Source: Cytophagales bacterium Alg240-R148 (GTDB taxonomy: Bacteria; Bacteroidota; Bacteroidia; Cytophagales; Cyclobacteriaceae). From it: a stretch of DNA of 64,000 nt. Positions 27,541-36,024 of this stretch are shown here, one piece after another. Location of the stretch: positions 124,001 to 188,000 of the forward strand of contig LS999828.1 of the NCBI GenBank assembly GCA_900537185.1, read 5' to 3'. Numbering within the stretch: the stretch's first letter is position 1; each line of letters opens with the position of its first letter. A model generated the notes under the pieces. The model was given only the letters and a program-made list of their open reading frames with translations, was not told the DNA's origin and did no database searches. Position numbers and translations under genes: made by a program.

Positions 27541-29970
27541 ATGAAGATATTCAAATTTTTGCTTTCATTCGGTCTAACGGTAGTCTTATTTTATTTTATG
27601 CACAACCGCCTAGATATTGATGGAAACAAAACCCCTGCACCAGGAAAATTCCTAAGTCCATTTAATGGTTTTTGGGCCAACTCCAACAACCTCGACATTC
27701 CATTTTCTTCTGAATTGAATATTGAAGGCCTCCAAGAGCCTGTAAATGTGTATTATGACAAAAACTTGATCCCCCATATTTATGCCAACAACATGTACGA
27801 TCTGTACATGGCGCAAGGGTTTGTTGTAGCACAATTGAGGTTGTGGCAACTTGAGTTCCAAACGCATGCGGCGGCGGGCAGGTTGTCCGAAATTGTAGGG
27901 CCTGCTACCATTCCTTTAGACCGAGCACAAAGGCGAAAAGGCTTGCCCATAGCAGCCCAAAAAGCGTACGAAGCGGTAAAAGCTGATAAAGAAGTAAACG
28001 AATATACCGATGCCTATGCCAAAGGAGTAAATGCCTACATCCAACAACTCTCACGAGCCGACCTTCCTTTGGAGTATAAAATTCTTAATTATGAACCGGA
28101 AGAATGGACGCCCTATAAATCTGCCTTGATCCTAGCATATATGATAGAAAATCTTACTGGGCGAGATAGAGACATAGAAAACACCTTATCCTTGAACCAT
28201 TTTGGAAGAGAAGATTTCGATATAATGTTTCCGGATTTCCCAAAGGGAATTGACCCAACCATACCATCCGATTCTTCATGGAGCTTTACCCCATCAGCAG
28301 TTATACCACCGACAAAAATCCCATATCCAACAGCAGACATCCAAAACTTTCTTGATAAGCCAGATCCAGACAACGGTAGCAACAACTGGGCCATTGCGCC
28401 TTCCAAATCAAGTTCTGGCAATGCCATTTTGGCCAATGACACCCACTTAAACCTGAGCATGCCCTCTCTTTGGGTCATGATGCATTTACACGCCCCTGGG
28501 CTCAATGTTTATGGATATACATTTACAGGAGCTCCAGGCATCACAATTGGATTTAACGAGAACATCGCCTGGGGGTTTACCAATGCGCCAAGGGATACTC
28601 GAGATTGGTACAACATTAAATTCAAAGACTCTACCCGAACTTCCTATTGGTACAACAATACATGGAAGGATAGTGAAATCAAAGTGGAGCATATCCGAGT
28701 AAGGGGAGCAGAAGATGTTATGGATACGGTGGTGCATACCACCCATGGGCCCGTTGTATATGAAAAAGGGTTCTTAGGAAACAACCTCCAACACAATTTG
28801 GCATTGCGCTGGACAGGGCATGAAACTTCCAACACCCTTAAGGCCTTAGTGGAATTGAACCGAGCAACAAGTTTGGAGGACTACCAATCGGCCATCCAAT
28901 ACTGGGACAGCCCGCCACAAAATATAGTTTTCGCCTCCACTGACGGAGACATCGCCCTAACAGTACAAGGGAAATACCCTCTTAAATGGACCGAACAAGG
29001 GAAATTTATTATGGATGGAAGTGACCCTGCAATGGAATGGCAAGGGTACATTCCTAAAAAACATAGTGCTGCGCAAGTCAATCCAGATAGGGGGTTTGTA
29101 AGTTCAGCCAACCAACACTCCGTGGATGCTACTTACCCCTACTATTTTTATCAGGGCAGCCTTGAATACTTTAGAAACAGAAGAATCAACTCCATTTTGC
29201 AATCCAAAGACAAATTCACTTTGTCAGAAATGAAGGACATGCAAAGCGATGCTTTGAGCATAAAAGCCCAAGAAATTCTCCCATTAATGTTGGCCAGCGT
29301 TCCAGCCTCCGCCAATGGCAAAGAAGTTCTAAATGCACTACAAAGCTGGGACTATGTTTATAGAGCAGAAAATAAAACAGCGGTATATTTTGATATGTGG
29401 TGGCGCACTTTATACACAATGGTTTGGGACGAGTTTCAAAACTTGGACTATAAAGCACAATGGCCCAATGCATACAATACCATACAAATTTTAAAAACCA
29501 ATCCCGACTATAAATACCTGGATATTCAATCCACTACTGAAGTAGAAAAAACAACTGATTTAATTCAAAAAAGCTTTATGATTGTATTGGAGGAGGTAGA
29601 GAAATGGGAAAACGAACAACCCCTAGAAGAGCAGAATTGGGGATTCTATAAAAACACAACCATTCGCCATTTGATGCGATTGCCAGCATTTTCTGAATAT
29701 GCCCCTACTATCAGTGGACATGCTGATGCCATCAACAGCACCAAAGGAAGCCACGGACCTTCCCAGCGCCTTATTGTTGAAATGAGCAGTCCTCCAAAGG
29801 CTTATGGCATCTTACCCGGAGGGCAATCTGGAAATCCTGGAAGTTATTATTACAGCAACATGTTGCCCGATTATATTCAAGGGAATTTCATTGCGCTTTC
29901 TATTGAAGCAGATGCTTCAAAATCCCGTGCAAACGCTGTTTTTTCTCAAACATTAAAACCCAACAACTAA
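27541..29970 (+). CDS. Penicillin acylase family N-terminal-nucleophile hydrolase
   Basis: Protein of 809 residues with the layout of penicillin/acyl-homoserine-lactone acylases. A membrane-targeting segment (1-20) comes first, then an alpha chain, then the autocleavage site between Gly279 and the nucleophile Ser280 in DNGSNNWAIAPSKS. Downstream are the family segments GAPGITIGFNENIAWGFTNA and SSANQHSV. After cleavage, Ser280 would be the free N-terminal nucleophile acting on an amide in the periplasm. Substrates of the family include penicillins, AHLs and N-acyl peptides; none can be chosen here. The stop overlaps the next start (TAATG), so a small membrane protein is co-translated. Confidence 0.87.
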   Translation: MKIFKFLLSFGLTVVLFYFMHNRLDIDGNKTPAPGKFLSPFNGFWANSNNLDIPFSSELNIEGLQEPVNVYYDKNLIPHIYANNMYDLYMAQGFVVAQLRLWQLEFQTHAAAGRLSEIVGPATIPLDRAQRRKGLPIAAQKAYEAVKADKEVNEYTDAYAKGVNAYIQQLSRADLPLEYKILNYEPEEWTPYKSALILAYMIENLTGRDRDIENTLSLNHFGREDFDIMFPDFPKGIDPTIPSDSSWSFTPSAVIPPTKIPYPTADIQNFLDKPDPDNGSNNWAIAPSKSSSGNAILANDTHLNLSMPSLWVMMHLHAPGLNVYGYTFTGAPGITIGFNENIAWGFTNAPRDTRDWYNIKFKDSTRTSYWYNNTWKDSEIKVEHIRVRGAEDVMDTVVHTTHGPVVYEKGFLGNNLQHNLALRWTGHETSNTLKALVELNRATSLEDYQSAIQYWDSPPQNIVFASTDGDIALTVQGKYPLKWTEQGKFIMDGSDPAMEWQGYIPKKHSAAQVNPDRGFVSSANQHSVDATYPYYFYQGSLEYFRNRRINSILQSKDKFTLSEMKDMQSDALSIKAQEILPLMLASVPASANGKEVLNALQSWDYVYRAENKTAVYFDMWWRTLYTMVWDEFQNLDYKAQWPNAYNTIQILKTNPDYKYLDIQSTTEVEKTTDLIQKSFMIVLEEVEKWENEQPLEEQNWGFYKNTTIRHLMRLPAFSEYAPTISGHADAINSTKGSHGPSQRLIVEMSSPPKAYGILPGGQSGNPGSYYYSNMLPDYIQGNFIALSIEADASKSRANAVFSQTLKPNN

Positions 29971-30347
29971 TGAAATTCATATTCCAACTTTTAACACTTA
30001 TTGCACTCACCACAATTGGCCAAATGATGGGGCCGTGGTGGTTTTTAGGAATCGCCTCAGCAATAGCAGGAATGGTTTTGTTTAACAACGGGTTTAGGGC
30101 CTTTTTTATTGGTTTTTTAGGGAATGCCTTGGTTTGGTTTGTTCTTAGCTATTACATTGATGTTCAATCAGAACAGATATTATCTACTCGCATTTCCGAA
30201 ATGCTTGGAGGGCTACCCGTATGGTATTTACAAATCGCTGGGGCTTTGCTTGCAGGGCTTTGTGGCGGAATGGCCAGTTTAACTGGAACGCTTTTGAAAC
30301 GGACTACCATCCGAAACAAAAGCGCTAAAGGACTGTACAAAAGTTAA
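29970..30347 (+). CDS. Small membrane protein of unknown function
   Basis: Protein of 125 residues with three to four hydrophobic segments (about 3-20, 24-44, 46-64, 85-107) and a basic C-terminal tail. I do not recognise a family. It starts inside the stop codon of the acylase gene (TAATG), so it is probably made with it and may be a membrane partner. Its stop codon abuts, without a gap, the stop codon of the convergent DUF4920 gene. Confidence 0.7.
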   Translation: MKFIFQLLTLIALTTIGQMMGPWWFLGIASAIAGMVLFNNGFRAFFIGFLGNALVWFVLSYYIDVQSEQILSTRISEMLGGLPVWYLQIAGALLAGLCGGMASLTGTLLKRTTIRNKSAKGLYKS

Positions 30348-30881
30348 TCAATTTATTTTCACAGCATCTGCAGTAAATGTAATTTCTTCTTTCGGATCCG
30401 TTATTTTTGCAATTTCTTCTTCTGATTTACCTGCATCAGATGCAAAATGTTGTAATGTAGCCACATCCGTTACCTTTTTAAAGGCAGTTCCTTCAAACAC
30501 TACGCTTTTTCCTTCTACTCCTTCTTTGGGCACAAAAAACCCATACTCCCTAAAGGTTACTCTAATGGTATCATTGGTGGCTAACTTTACTGTCATCCAG
30601 CAACCTTTTTTCGTACATGTTTCTACTATTTCTCCTGCTATTTTCATATCAGCGGAGTCTAGTTGAGACAATTCTTTTTTGAGCTTATCGGCCGACCATT
30701 GTTCCGAATCGGATAAGGCGGCTCCAAATTGTCCTACCAGCTGTACTGTTTCAGTGCTTTCTGTTACCACAACCGAGTCTTCTGGATTGTTTGTTTGCTC
30801 CTCTGTTTGGCCTTCTTTTGGTGTACAAGAAAACATGCAAATTGCACTTAACAGAGTTAAAAAAGATAATTTTATTTTCAT
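30348..30881 (-). CDS. DUF4920-family lipoprotein
   Basis: Protein of 177 residues with a lipoprotein signal peptide (lipobox MFSC, Cys near 17) and an acidic linker, then the DUF4920 domain starting FGAALSDSE and containing ETCTKKGCWMTV, where two Cys flank a Gly. Proteins of this family are secreted envelope proteins of unknown role; the CxxxxCW motif suggests metal or heme binding, which is untested. I chose ATG 30881 because it gives a clean signal peptide and lies about 15 bases from a predicted start of transcription; an upstream ATG at 31007 would add 42 residues and start before the promoter. Confidence 0.8.
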   Translation of the reverse strand: MKIKLSFLTLLSAICMFSCTPKEGQTEEQTNNPEDSVVVTESTETVQLVGQFGAALSDSEQWSADKLKKELSQLDSADMKIAGEIVETCTKKGCWMTVKLATNDTIRVTFREYGFFVPKEGVEGKSVVFEGTAFKKVTDVATLQHFASDAGKSEEEIAKITDPKEEITFTADAVKIN

Positions 30882-30902
30882 GATTGTTAGCTTTATAGAC
30901 AT

Positions 30903-30932
30903 CAAATGTAAAAATAAGTAGTGAAAAACAAA
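30903..30932 (-). promoter_or_regulatory. Promoter of the DUF4920 gene
   Basis: On the minus strand TACATTTG (30910-30903) fits TAnnTTTG, and TTTG at 30932-30929 lies 18 bases upstream, matching the Bacteroidetes -33/-7 arrangement. The predicted leader to ATG 30881 is about 15 bases, which also helps settle the start codon. Confidence 0.6.
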
Positions 30933-31047
30933 ACAAAGAAGTATAAGTTGAAAAAGTGATTGTTTTATTAACTCAAATTTTTGTTTTAACTTCACGAAAT
31001 TTTTCACAATTAGAGTAACGGAGCAGCTATCGAGCTATTACAGTAGA

Positions 31048-31767
31048 ATGGAAATAAAAAAACTGTCAATCATCATTCCCGCATACAACGAGGAACGTAC
31101 AATCACCAACATTCTGGACCGGGTAAAAGCGGTGCAGTTGGTAAATAATATTGAAAAGGAGATTGTTATTATCAATGACTGCTCTATCGATAGAACTGAA
31201 AATACCATCATAAAATACAAGACGGACAATCCAGAGTTGAATATTCAATACTACGCACACGAGACCAACCTTGGCAAAGGTGCCGCTCTGCATACCGGCA
31301 TAAAAAGGGCTTCCGGCGAATATTTAATCATTCAAGATGCCGATTTAGAATATGACCCAAGAGAATACAACGACCTGCTAAGGCCTGTTGTTGAAGGTTT
31401 TGCTGATATTGTTTATGGCTCAAGGTTTATGGGGCACCATCCACACAGAATTTTATTTTTCTGGCATTCCATTGGAAATAAGTTCTTAACCAACCTTTCC
31501 AACGCATTTACCAACCTCAATTTGACCGACATGGAAACATGTTACAAGTTATTTAGGACGGACATGATCCAGTCTCTAAAACTACAAGAAAACAGGTTTG
31601 GTTTTGAACCAGAAGTTACTGCCAAAATATCTAGGATAAAAGATATAAGAATTTATGAAGTGGGCATCTCCTATTATGGCAGGACCTATGCCGAAGGGAA
31701 AAAAATAAACTGGAAAGATGGGTTTAGAGCCATTTATTGTATTGTTAAATATAACCTTTTCAAATAG
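31048..31767 (+). CDS. Glycosyltransferase family 2, polyprenyl-phosphate sugar synthase type
   Basis: GT-A enzyme of 239 residues. It has SIIIPAYNEERTITNILDRV, the INDCSIDRT donor loop, HETNLGKGAALHTGI and the DxD-type region QDADLEYDP. The arrangement matches DPM1-like enzymes that transfer a sugar from a nucleotide to a polyprenyl phosphate. No C-terminal membrane helices are present. It is two bases from a GT39-type membrane transferase gene, which would use the lipid-linked sugar, as in ArnC/ArnT-type pairs. Donor sugar unknown. Confidence 0.83.
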   Translation: MEIKKLSIIIPAYNEERTITNILDRVKAVQLVNNIEKEIVIINDCSIDRTENTIIKYKTDNPELNIQYYAHETNLGKGAALHTGIKRASGEYLIIQDADLEYDPREYNDLLRPVVEGFADIVYGSRFMGHHPHRILFFWHSIGNKFLTNLSNAFTNLNLTDMETCYKLFRTDMIQSLKLQENRFGFEPEVTAKISRIKDIRIYEVGISYYGRTYAEGKKINWKDGFRAIYCIVKYNLFK

Positions 31768-31769
31768 GA

Positions 31770-33407
31770 ATGAATTCCATTAGCAGCCGCTTACTATATT
31801 TAATTTTTTCACTGTTGGGTTTGGTATATGTCATTGGTTGGTTAGTACCCAACCTCATGGACTATGACACCACACAGTATGCTTTAATCAGCATGCAAAT
31901 GGTACAAGACTTGGGGTTATTTCTCACTCCGAAATACCGAGAAATTGAATACCTAGACAAACCTCCTCTTTTGTTTTGGCTTTCAGTTCCTTCCATGATG
32001 ACTTTTGGAATCAACCATTTTGCTTACCGACTACCTAGTGTACTCTCTACGATATTTGGTACCTACTGTACTTACAAGTTTGGTAAATCACTATACAACA
32101 AGAATACAGGTATTTTGGCTGCCATATTAATGGCTGGAAACCAAGCCTATGTATTGAGCAACCACGACGTTAGAACAGATGCTATTCTGGCCAATTTAAT
32201 GGCTTTTATTATTTGGCAGTTATACGAGTATTTCCAAACCAATAAGACCAGCCATTTTGTATGGAGTTTTGTAGGAATTGGATTGGCAATGCTTCAAAAA
32301 GGCCCAATCGGTATGATGGTACCCATTATGGCGTTTGGTCCTCATTTTGTCATGAACAAACAATGGAAGAATCTATTTCGATGGCAATGGATACCCGGTT
32401 TGGCAATTGTATTATTGATTTTAGCTCCAATGACCTATGGTTTGTACCTCCAACACGGCAATGTGGGTGTAAAGTTTTTTTATTGGACACAAAGTTTTGG
32501 CCGCATTACAGGTGAAAACGAATGGAAAGATGATTCCGATAAATTGTTTTTTGTGCACAGTTTTGTCTGGTCGTTCATTCCATGGATGTTTCTAGCCATT
32601 TTCGCCTATTTCAAAAGGTTAATAAACATCGTTCGGCACAAATTTAATGACAAACAAGAGCTTATTACCATCAGTGGTTTTACGCTTGTTATGGTTGCAA
32701 TGTCTATGTCCAGCTACAAATTACCACATTACATATATGTATCATGGGTATTTATTGCTGTCCTTACGGCCAATGAAATTAACAACGCCTTGGTTAACAA
32801 TGGTAAATTGTTGCGCGGCTTTATCAAAACCCAATATGTTGTCAATATTTTGCTGTGGTCCATTTTAGGCGTTTTGGTAATCTGGGCCTTCCCAATGCAC
32901 AGTGTGTTCATATGGATGGTGGTAGCAGCTTGTTTCGCAACTAGTATTTACTTTTCGATCCAAAAAACCACTGCATTTGCTCAGTTAGTTCTACCAAGCA
33001 TTCTTACGTTTGTAGGTGTCAATGTTGCATTAAATGGTCACTTTTATCCTGCACTTGAAAAATACCAGTCGGGTAGTGAATTTGCAGCCTACTTACAAGA
33101 AAAAGAACTCGATTCGGATAAGGTATATGGTTTCATAGAAATGCAAAACTCCTTAGAGTTTTATTACGGAAAAATATTCGACATGCAATCACCGGGTTCA
33201 CTCAAGGCCTATGACGGAGAAGAAATGTACTTATTTGTGGCTGGAAGATATAAAAAAGAATTAGATGCAACAGAGATCCCGTATGAGGTAATTGACACCT
33301 TTCCTGATTTTCATATCACCACACTTACCCCGGAATTTATTAATCCGGCAACGCGAGAAAGCACCATTGAAACCTATTATTTTGTACGATTAAAGCCAAG
33401 ATTATAG
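31770..33407 (+). CDS. ArnT/PMT-like glycosyltransferase, family 39
   Basis: Polytopic inner-membrane GT-C protein of 545 residues with about twelve membrane helices and a soluble C-terminal domain. The first periplasmic loop reads MDYDTTQYALISMQMVQDLG and later YLDKPPLLFWL, matching the ArnT layout, although the usual Asp-Glu pair appears as Asp-Thr. It would transfer a sugar from a polyprenyl phosphate carrier to a lipid or protein acceptor on the periplasmic side. Coupled by two bases to the GT2 gene. Its stop overlaps the convergent deacetylase stop by six bases. Confidence 0.82.
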   Translation: MNSISSRLLYLIFSLLGLVYVIGWLVPNLMDYDTTQYALISMQMVQDLGLFLTPKYREIEYLDKPPLLFWLSVPSMMTFGINHFAYRLPSVLSTIFGTYCTYKFGKSLYNKNTGILAAILMAGNQAYVLSNHDVRTDAILANLMAFIIWQLYEYFQTNKTSHFVWSFVGIGLAMLQKGPIGMMVPIMAFGPHFVMNKQWKNLFRWQWIPGLAIVLLILAPMTYGLYLQHGNVGVKFFYWTQSFGRITGENEWKDDSDKLFFVHSFVWSFIPWMFLAIFAYFKRLINIVRHKFNDKQELITISGFTLVMVAMSMSSYKLPHYIYVSWVFIAVLTANEINNALVNNGKLLRGFIKTQYVVNILLWSILGVLVIWAFPMHSVFIWMVVAACFATSIYFSIQKTTAFAQLVLPSILTFVGVNVALNGHFYPALEKYQSGSEFAAYLQEKELDSDKVYGFIEMQNSLEFYYGKIFDMQSPGSLKAYDGEEMYLFVAGRYKKELDATEIPYEVIDTFPDFHITTLTPEFINPATRESTIETYYFVRLKPRL

Positions 33408-34061
33408 TTGGTCCATACGAACAAAACGGTATCCTTTTACCTTCAAGTTAGTAATCAACATTCTTGCCGCTTCAACTGAATTGATCCTTTCCCTAACCTT
33501 ATCTGTCTTGGGCGCAGAATCATGGAGCACGATAACAGACCCGGGAACCACGTCTTTTTCAATTCTTTTAACTATTGTAGTTACAGGAGGAACCTCCCAG
33601 TCTCGACCATTCAAGGTACTGGCTGCATAGGTTCGACCATTTTGGTCCAAATAACTTTGTAAAGTTGGCGGTACTTGTTCGTATGGCGCTCGAAATACAA
33701 TCTCCCCCTTATAACCAACAGATCGAATTAAGCTATCCGTTTTTGTTATTTGGTAGTGCATTAAATCTTTAGAAAGCGAATCAAAATTGGGATGGTTGTA
33801 ACCATGGTTGCCTACTTGGTGTCCGGCTTTAACTATACTTTTTGCTACCTCAGGATACTTTTCAATATGTTCTCCAAGTAAAAAAAATGTTGCTTTGACT
33901 TTTTTCTTCTTTAAAATTTTTAACAGAACTGGTGTTTCGAAATGCGAAGGCCCATCATCAAAAGTCAATGCAATTTTTATCCCTTTTTTACTTTCGTCCG
34001 CAACGAATCCCATTAAAAACAAAAGGCCAGCGACAAATAAACCTCCTTTTAAAACACTCAT
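33402..34061 (-). CDS. Polysaccharide deacetylase, NodB family
   Basis: Secreted carbohydrate esterase of 219 residues. A hydrophobic signal segment precedes the NodB domain. It has the metal-binding ALTFDDGPSHFE with the two Asp residues, VKATFFLLGEHI, and the His motif HQVGNHGYNHP. Downstream motifs FRAPYEQVP and VIVLHDSAP complete the active site. It removes N- or O-acetyl groups from glycans such as peptidoglycan or exopolysaccharide. The start overlaps the TerB-like gene stop (ATGA), making it the third gene of a three-gene operon. Confidence 0.87.
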   Translation of the reverse strand: MSVLKGGLFVAGLLFLMGFVADESKKGIKIALTFDDGPSHFETPVLLKILKKKKVKATFFLLGEHIEKYPEVAKSIVKAGHQVGNHGYNHPNFDSLSKDLMHYQITKTDSLIRSVGYKGEIVFRAPYEQVPPTLQSYLDQNGRTYAASTLNGRDWEVPPVTTIVKRIEKDVVPGSVIVLHDSAPKTDKVRERINSVEAARMLITNLKVKGYRFVRMDQL

Positions 34062-34465
34062 TTGTTTAAAAAGGCTTTTATCTTCATTGGCAATTGGTCA
34101 TCTTCTGAATCTTCATCGGTACCAATAGTTGTATTGCCTATAAATTCTATGATAACATCTTCCGAATAGCCCATTTTTTTCACCAAAGCCATGGAATATT
34201 TCATTTCCTCTTTGTGGATTATTCCATCTGCCTTTATAACCCGAATTAAATTGGCCAAAATTTCCATTTTCTCAGATTCAGAAAAATCTTCAACGGATGG
34301 TATTGGATCGGTTGCTTCTGCTTTTTTGATCACCGTTTCAATTTCATCTTCTGAAATCATTTTAGAAAGGCCGATTAACTTAATCAGCTTCAATTCAGAA
34401 GGATCCGCTTCTCCATCGACTTTTGCCAATTGAACCAAAATATTCAAATGTGGACTGTTGCTCAT
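34058..34465 (-). CDS. TerB-like protein
   Basis: Cytoplasmic, acidic protein of 135 residues. LVQLAKVDGEADPSELKLI and KADGIIHKEEMKYSMALVKKMG are the two Asp/Glu-rich helical repeats of the TerB/DjlA fold, which can bind metal ions. The role outside tellurite-resistance operons is not known. I take ATG 34465, since the fold begins shortly after; an ATG at 34513 would add 16 residues next to the ArsC-like gene. It lies between the ArsC-like and deacetylase genes. Confidence 0.72.
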   Translation of the reverse strand: MSNSPHLNILVQLAKVDGEADPSELKLIKLIGLSKMISEDEIETVIKKAEATDPIPSVEDFSESEKMEILANLIRVIKADGIIHKEEMKYSMALVKKMGYSEDVIIEFIGNTTIGTDEDSEDDQLPMKIKAFLNK

Positions 34466-34513
34466 ATACTGTTGTTTAGCATTTAATATATTAAAATATA
34501 CCCATTTTAGCAA

Positions 34514-34873
34514 TTAACCTGCCGGATTAAAAAAATCCTGTAACCGCGCTTGTTCCCCTTTGCTATTGCCTATAAAAATGTTCTCTCCTATGCATACCAC
34601 AGGGCGTTTAAGAAAAGTATAAGTATCCAAAATATACCGGCGATAATCCGCTTCTTCTAGTTGTTGGTTTTTTAAATTCAGTTCTTTGTACATTCTGGCC
34701 GTTTTACTAAACAGTGCCTCATAACTTCCTGATAATTCTTTCATTTCATCTAACTGCTCTTCGGTGATGGCTTCCGTTTTTATATCTTGTAGGGTAAATG
34801 CACTTAAATCAATAGTCTCCATTATCCTTTTGCAAGTAGAGCAAGTGGACAAATAATATATTTTCTTCATCAT
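34514..34873 (-). CDS. ArsC/Spx-family thioredoxin-fold protein
   Basis: Protein of 119 residues with a thioredoxin-like fold. The N-terminal YYLSTCSTCKRIM has a CxxC pair (Cys11 and Cys14), as in Spx and YffB rather than the single Cys of classical arsenate reductases. The C-terminal segment FLKRPVVCIGENIFIG holds the family cis-Pro region. There is no arsenic-resistance context, so a redox or regulatory role is as likely as arsenate reduction. Tandem ATG codons make the start uncertain by one residue. First gene of an operon with TerB-like and deacetylase genes. Confidence 0.78.
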   Translation of the reverse strand: MMKKIYYLSTCSTCKRIMETIDLSAFTLQDIKTEAITEEQLDEMKELSGSYEALFSKTARMYKELNLKNQQLEEADYRRYILDTYTFLKRPVVCIGENIFIGNSKGEQARLQDFFNPAG

Positions 34874-34961
34874 TATTTAGTTATTCTTCTATATATTTAG
34901 CGTATTGTTCTAAAATGCAATTATAGTCAATCTTAATTAAAATCCCCATCAACAAAAACAT

Positions 34962-35582
34962 ATGGGAAAAGTAATTTCTTTCATCAGTAGAAAAGGTGGG
35001 ACAGGTAAAACCACCAACGCAATCAATTTAGCAACTGCTCTAAATGAATTAGGGAAAAAAGTGCTTTTAATTGAAACCGACACCAATTACACCCTTACTA
35101 CCTTAAGACAAATGGAGCTGTACAACGAAGGGCTTCAAGAAGGGGATGCCTTTGAAATAATAGGTTCTTTGGATGATAAAATTCCGGAGGAAATAGATGC
35201 GATCAAAAGAAGGCGCTTGGATTACATTATTGTGGATAGTGCTGGTAAAACAACGGATGAGGGCATTAAAAAACTTGCCATTAAAAGTGATGCCATTGTG
35301 GTGCCAACAAGTTTAAGCCAAAACGATCTATTGGTGACGTTTCAAACCGTTACCGACCTGAAACCCGCGCAAGAAATTAATCCAGATCTTAAACTAATGG
35401 TGTTACCCAATCGCATTCATAGCTTAACTGGACACAATACTATTTTTGATAATTTGCGTTCTTTAGAAGCCATTATTTTAGGGGTTCGCGTCCCACAAAA
35501 GAATTTATTTGTAAATTTCAGTACAATAAAATCTGAAAAAGAGTATCTTGATATTGCTAAAAACATAATAGATCAAATCTAA
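34962..35582 (+). CDS. Orphan ParA-family ATPase
   Basis: Deviant Walker ATPase of 206 residues. The P-loop is SRKGGTGKTTNAINLATAL (about 9-27), with the signature Lys, then VLLIETDTNYT for Walker A' and YIIVDSAGKTTDEG for Walker B, where Ala/Gly takes the place of the usual Pro pair. It is short, lacks the N-terminal DNA-binding domain of plasmid ParA, and is not next to parB or a replication origin. Such proteins often position chromosomes, plasmids or protein complexes. One base separates it from a 120-residue protein that may be its partner. Confidence 0.85.
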   Translation: MGKVISFISRKGGTGKTTNAINLATALNELGKKVLLIETDTNYTLTTLRQMELYNEGLQEGDAFEIIGSLDDKIPEEIDAIKRRRLDYIIVDSAGKTTDEGIKKLAIKSDAIVVPTSLSQNDLLVTFQTVTDLKPAQEINPDLKLMVLPNRIHSLTGHNTIFDNLRSLEAIILGVRVPQKNLFVNFSTIKSEKEYLDIAKNIIDQI

Positions 35583-35583
35583 T

Positions 35584-35946
35584 ATGGCTAAGAAAAAGAA
35601 CCCGCTAAAGGATTTAAATGCCTTTCTTGACCACCAAAAAGAGGCGGAAGAGGCTGCAAGAAAGGCCAAATCTGAAGCTTTTTTAAAAAAGGAGCCTTCC
35701 CAATTGTCTACCATTAAAAAAGGGGATATCTCGGACATTGACACCAGCAATCTACCAGAATTACTGAAGCAATTGGCCCACCAAGATGTGCAGGCTTTTA
35801 AGGAAGGGGTTATAGAACAACTAATTCAACATACCGAATCCAAAAAAGAATTAGAAACTGAAGATTATATATTGATTAATGCACTCATTAGGTTCCAGAA
35901 CCCAAAGAACTGGAAAGAGGCCATTTCAGAATATTGGAAATTGTAA
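35584..35946 (+). CDS. Small partner protein of the ParA-like ATPase
   Basis: Protein of 120 residues with no recognised family. The N-terminal half is Lys/Glu/Ala-rich and probably helical or coiled coil (about 5-40); the C-terminal half looks compact and helical (about 58-118). The Lys-rich start is of the kind that stimulates ParA-type ATPases. Directly after the ParA-like gene (one base), so a partner or adaptor role is a reasonable inference, not shown. No helix-turn-helix is evident. Confidence 0.65.
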   Translation: MAKKKNPLKDLNAFLDHQKEAEEAARKAKSEAFLKKEPSQLSTIKKGDISDIDTSNLPELLKQLAHQDVQAFKEGVIEQLIQHTESKKELETEDYILINALIRFQNPKNWKEAISEYWKL

Positions 35947-35973
35947 AATGCTCCTTTTTCTTTCCACATAAAA

Positions 35974-36005
35974 TTGTCATTTACTGATTATTAAGCATAT
36001 TATTG
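35974..36005 (+). promoter_or_regulatory. Possible promoter of the YfhO-family gene
   Basis: TTG at 35974-35976, a 21-base spacer and TATTATTG at 35998-36005 resemble the Bacteroidetes promoter with one mismatch in the -7 element (TAnnTTTG). The start codon lies 20 bases downstream. Confidence 0.3.
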
Positions 36006-36024
36006 CCTTTCTAATACCATTCAC

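Noticed and set aside
28113-28746. Several minus-strand frames of 86-130 residues opposite the acylase gene
   Set aside because: They arise from the G/C-richer codons of the acylase gene and carry no motif.
34514-34873. Arsenic-resistance gene (arsC)
   Set aside because: The CxxC form and lack of arsenic-related neighbours make a Spx/YffB-like redox protein at least as likely.
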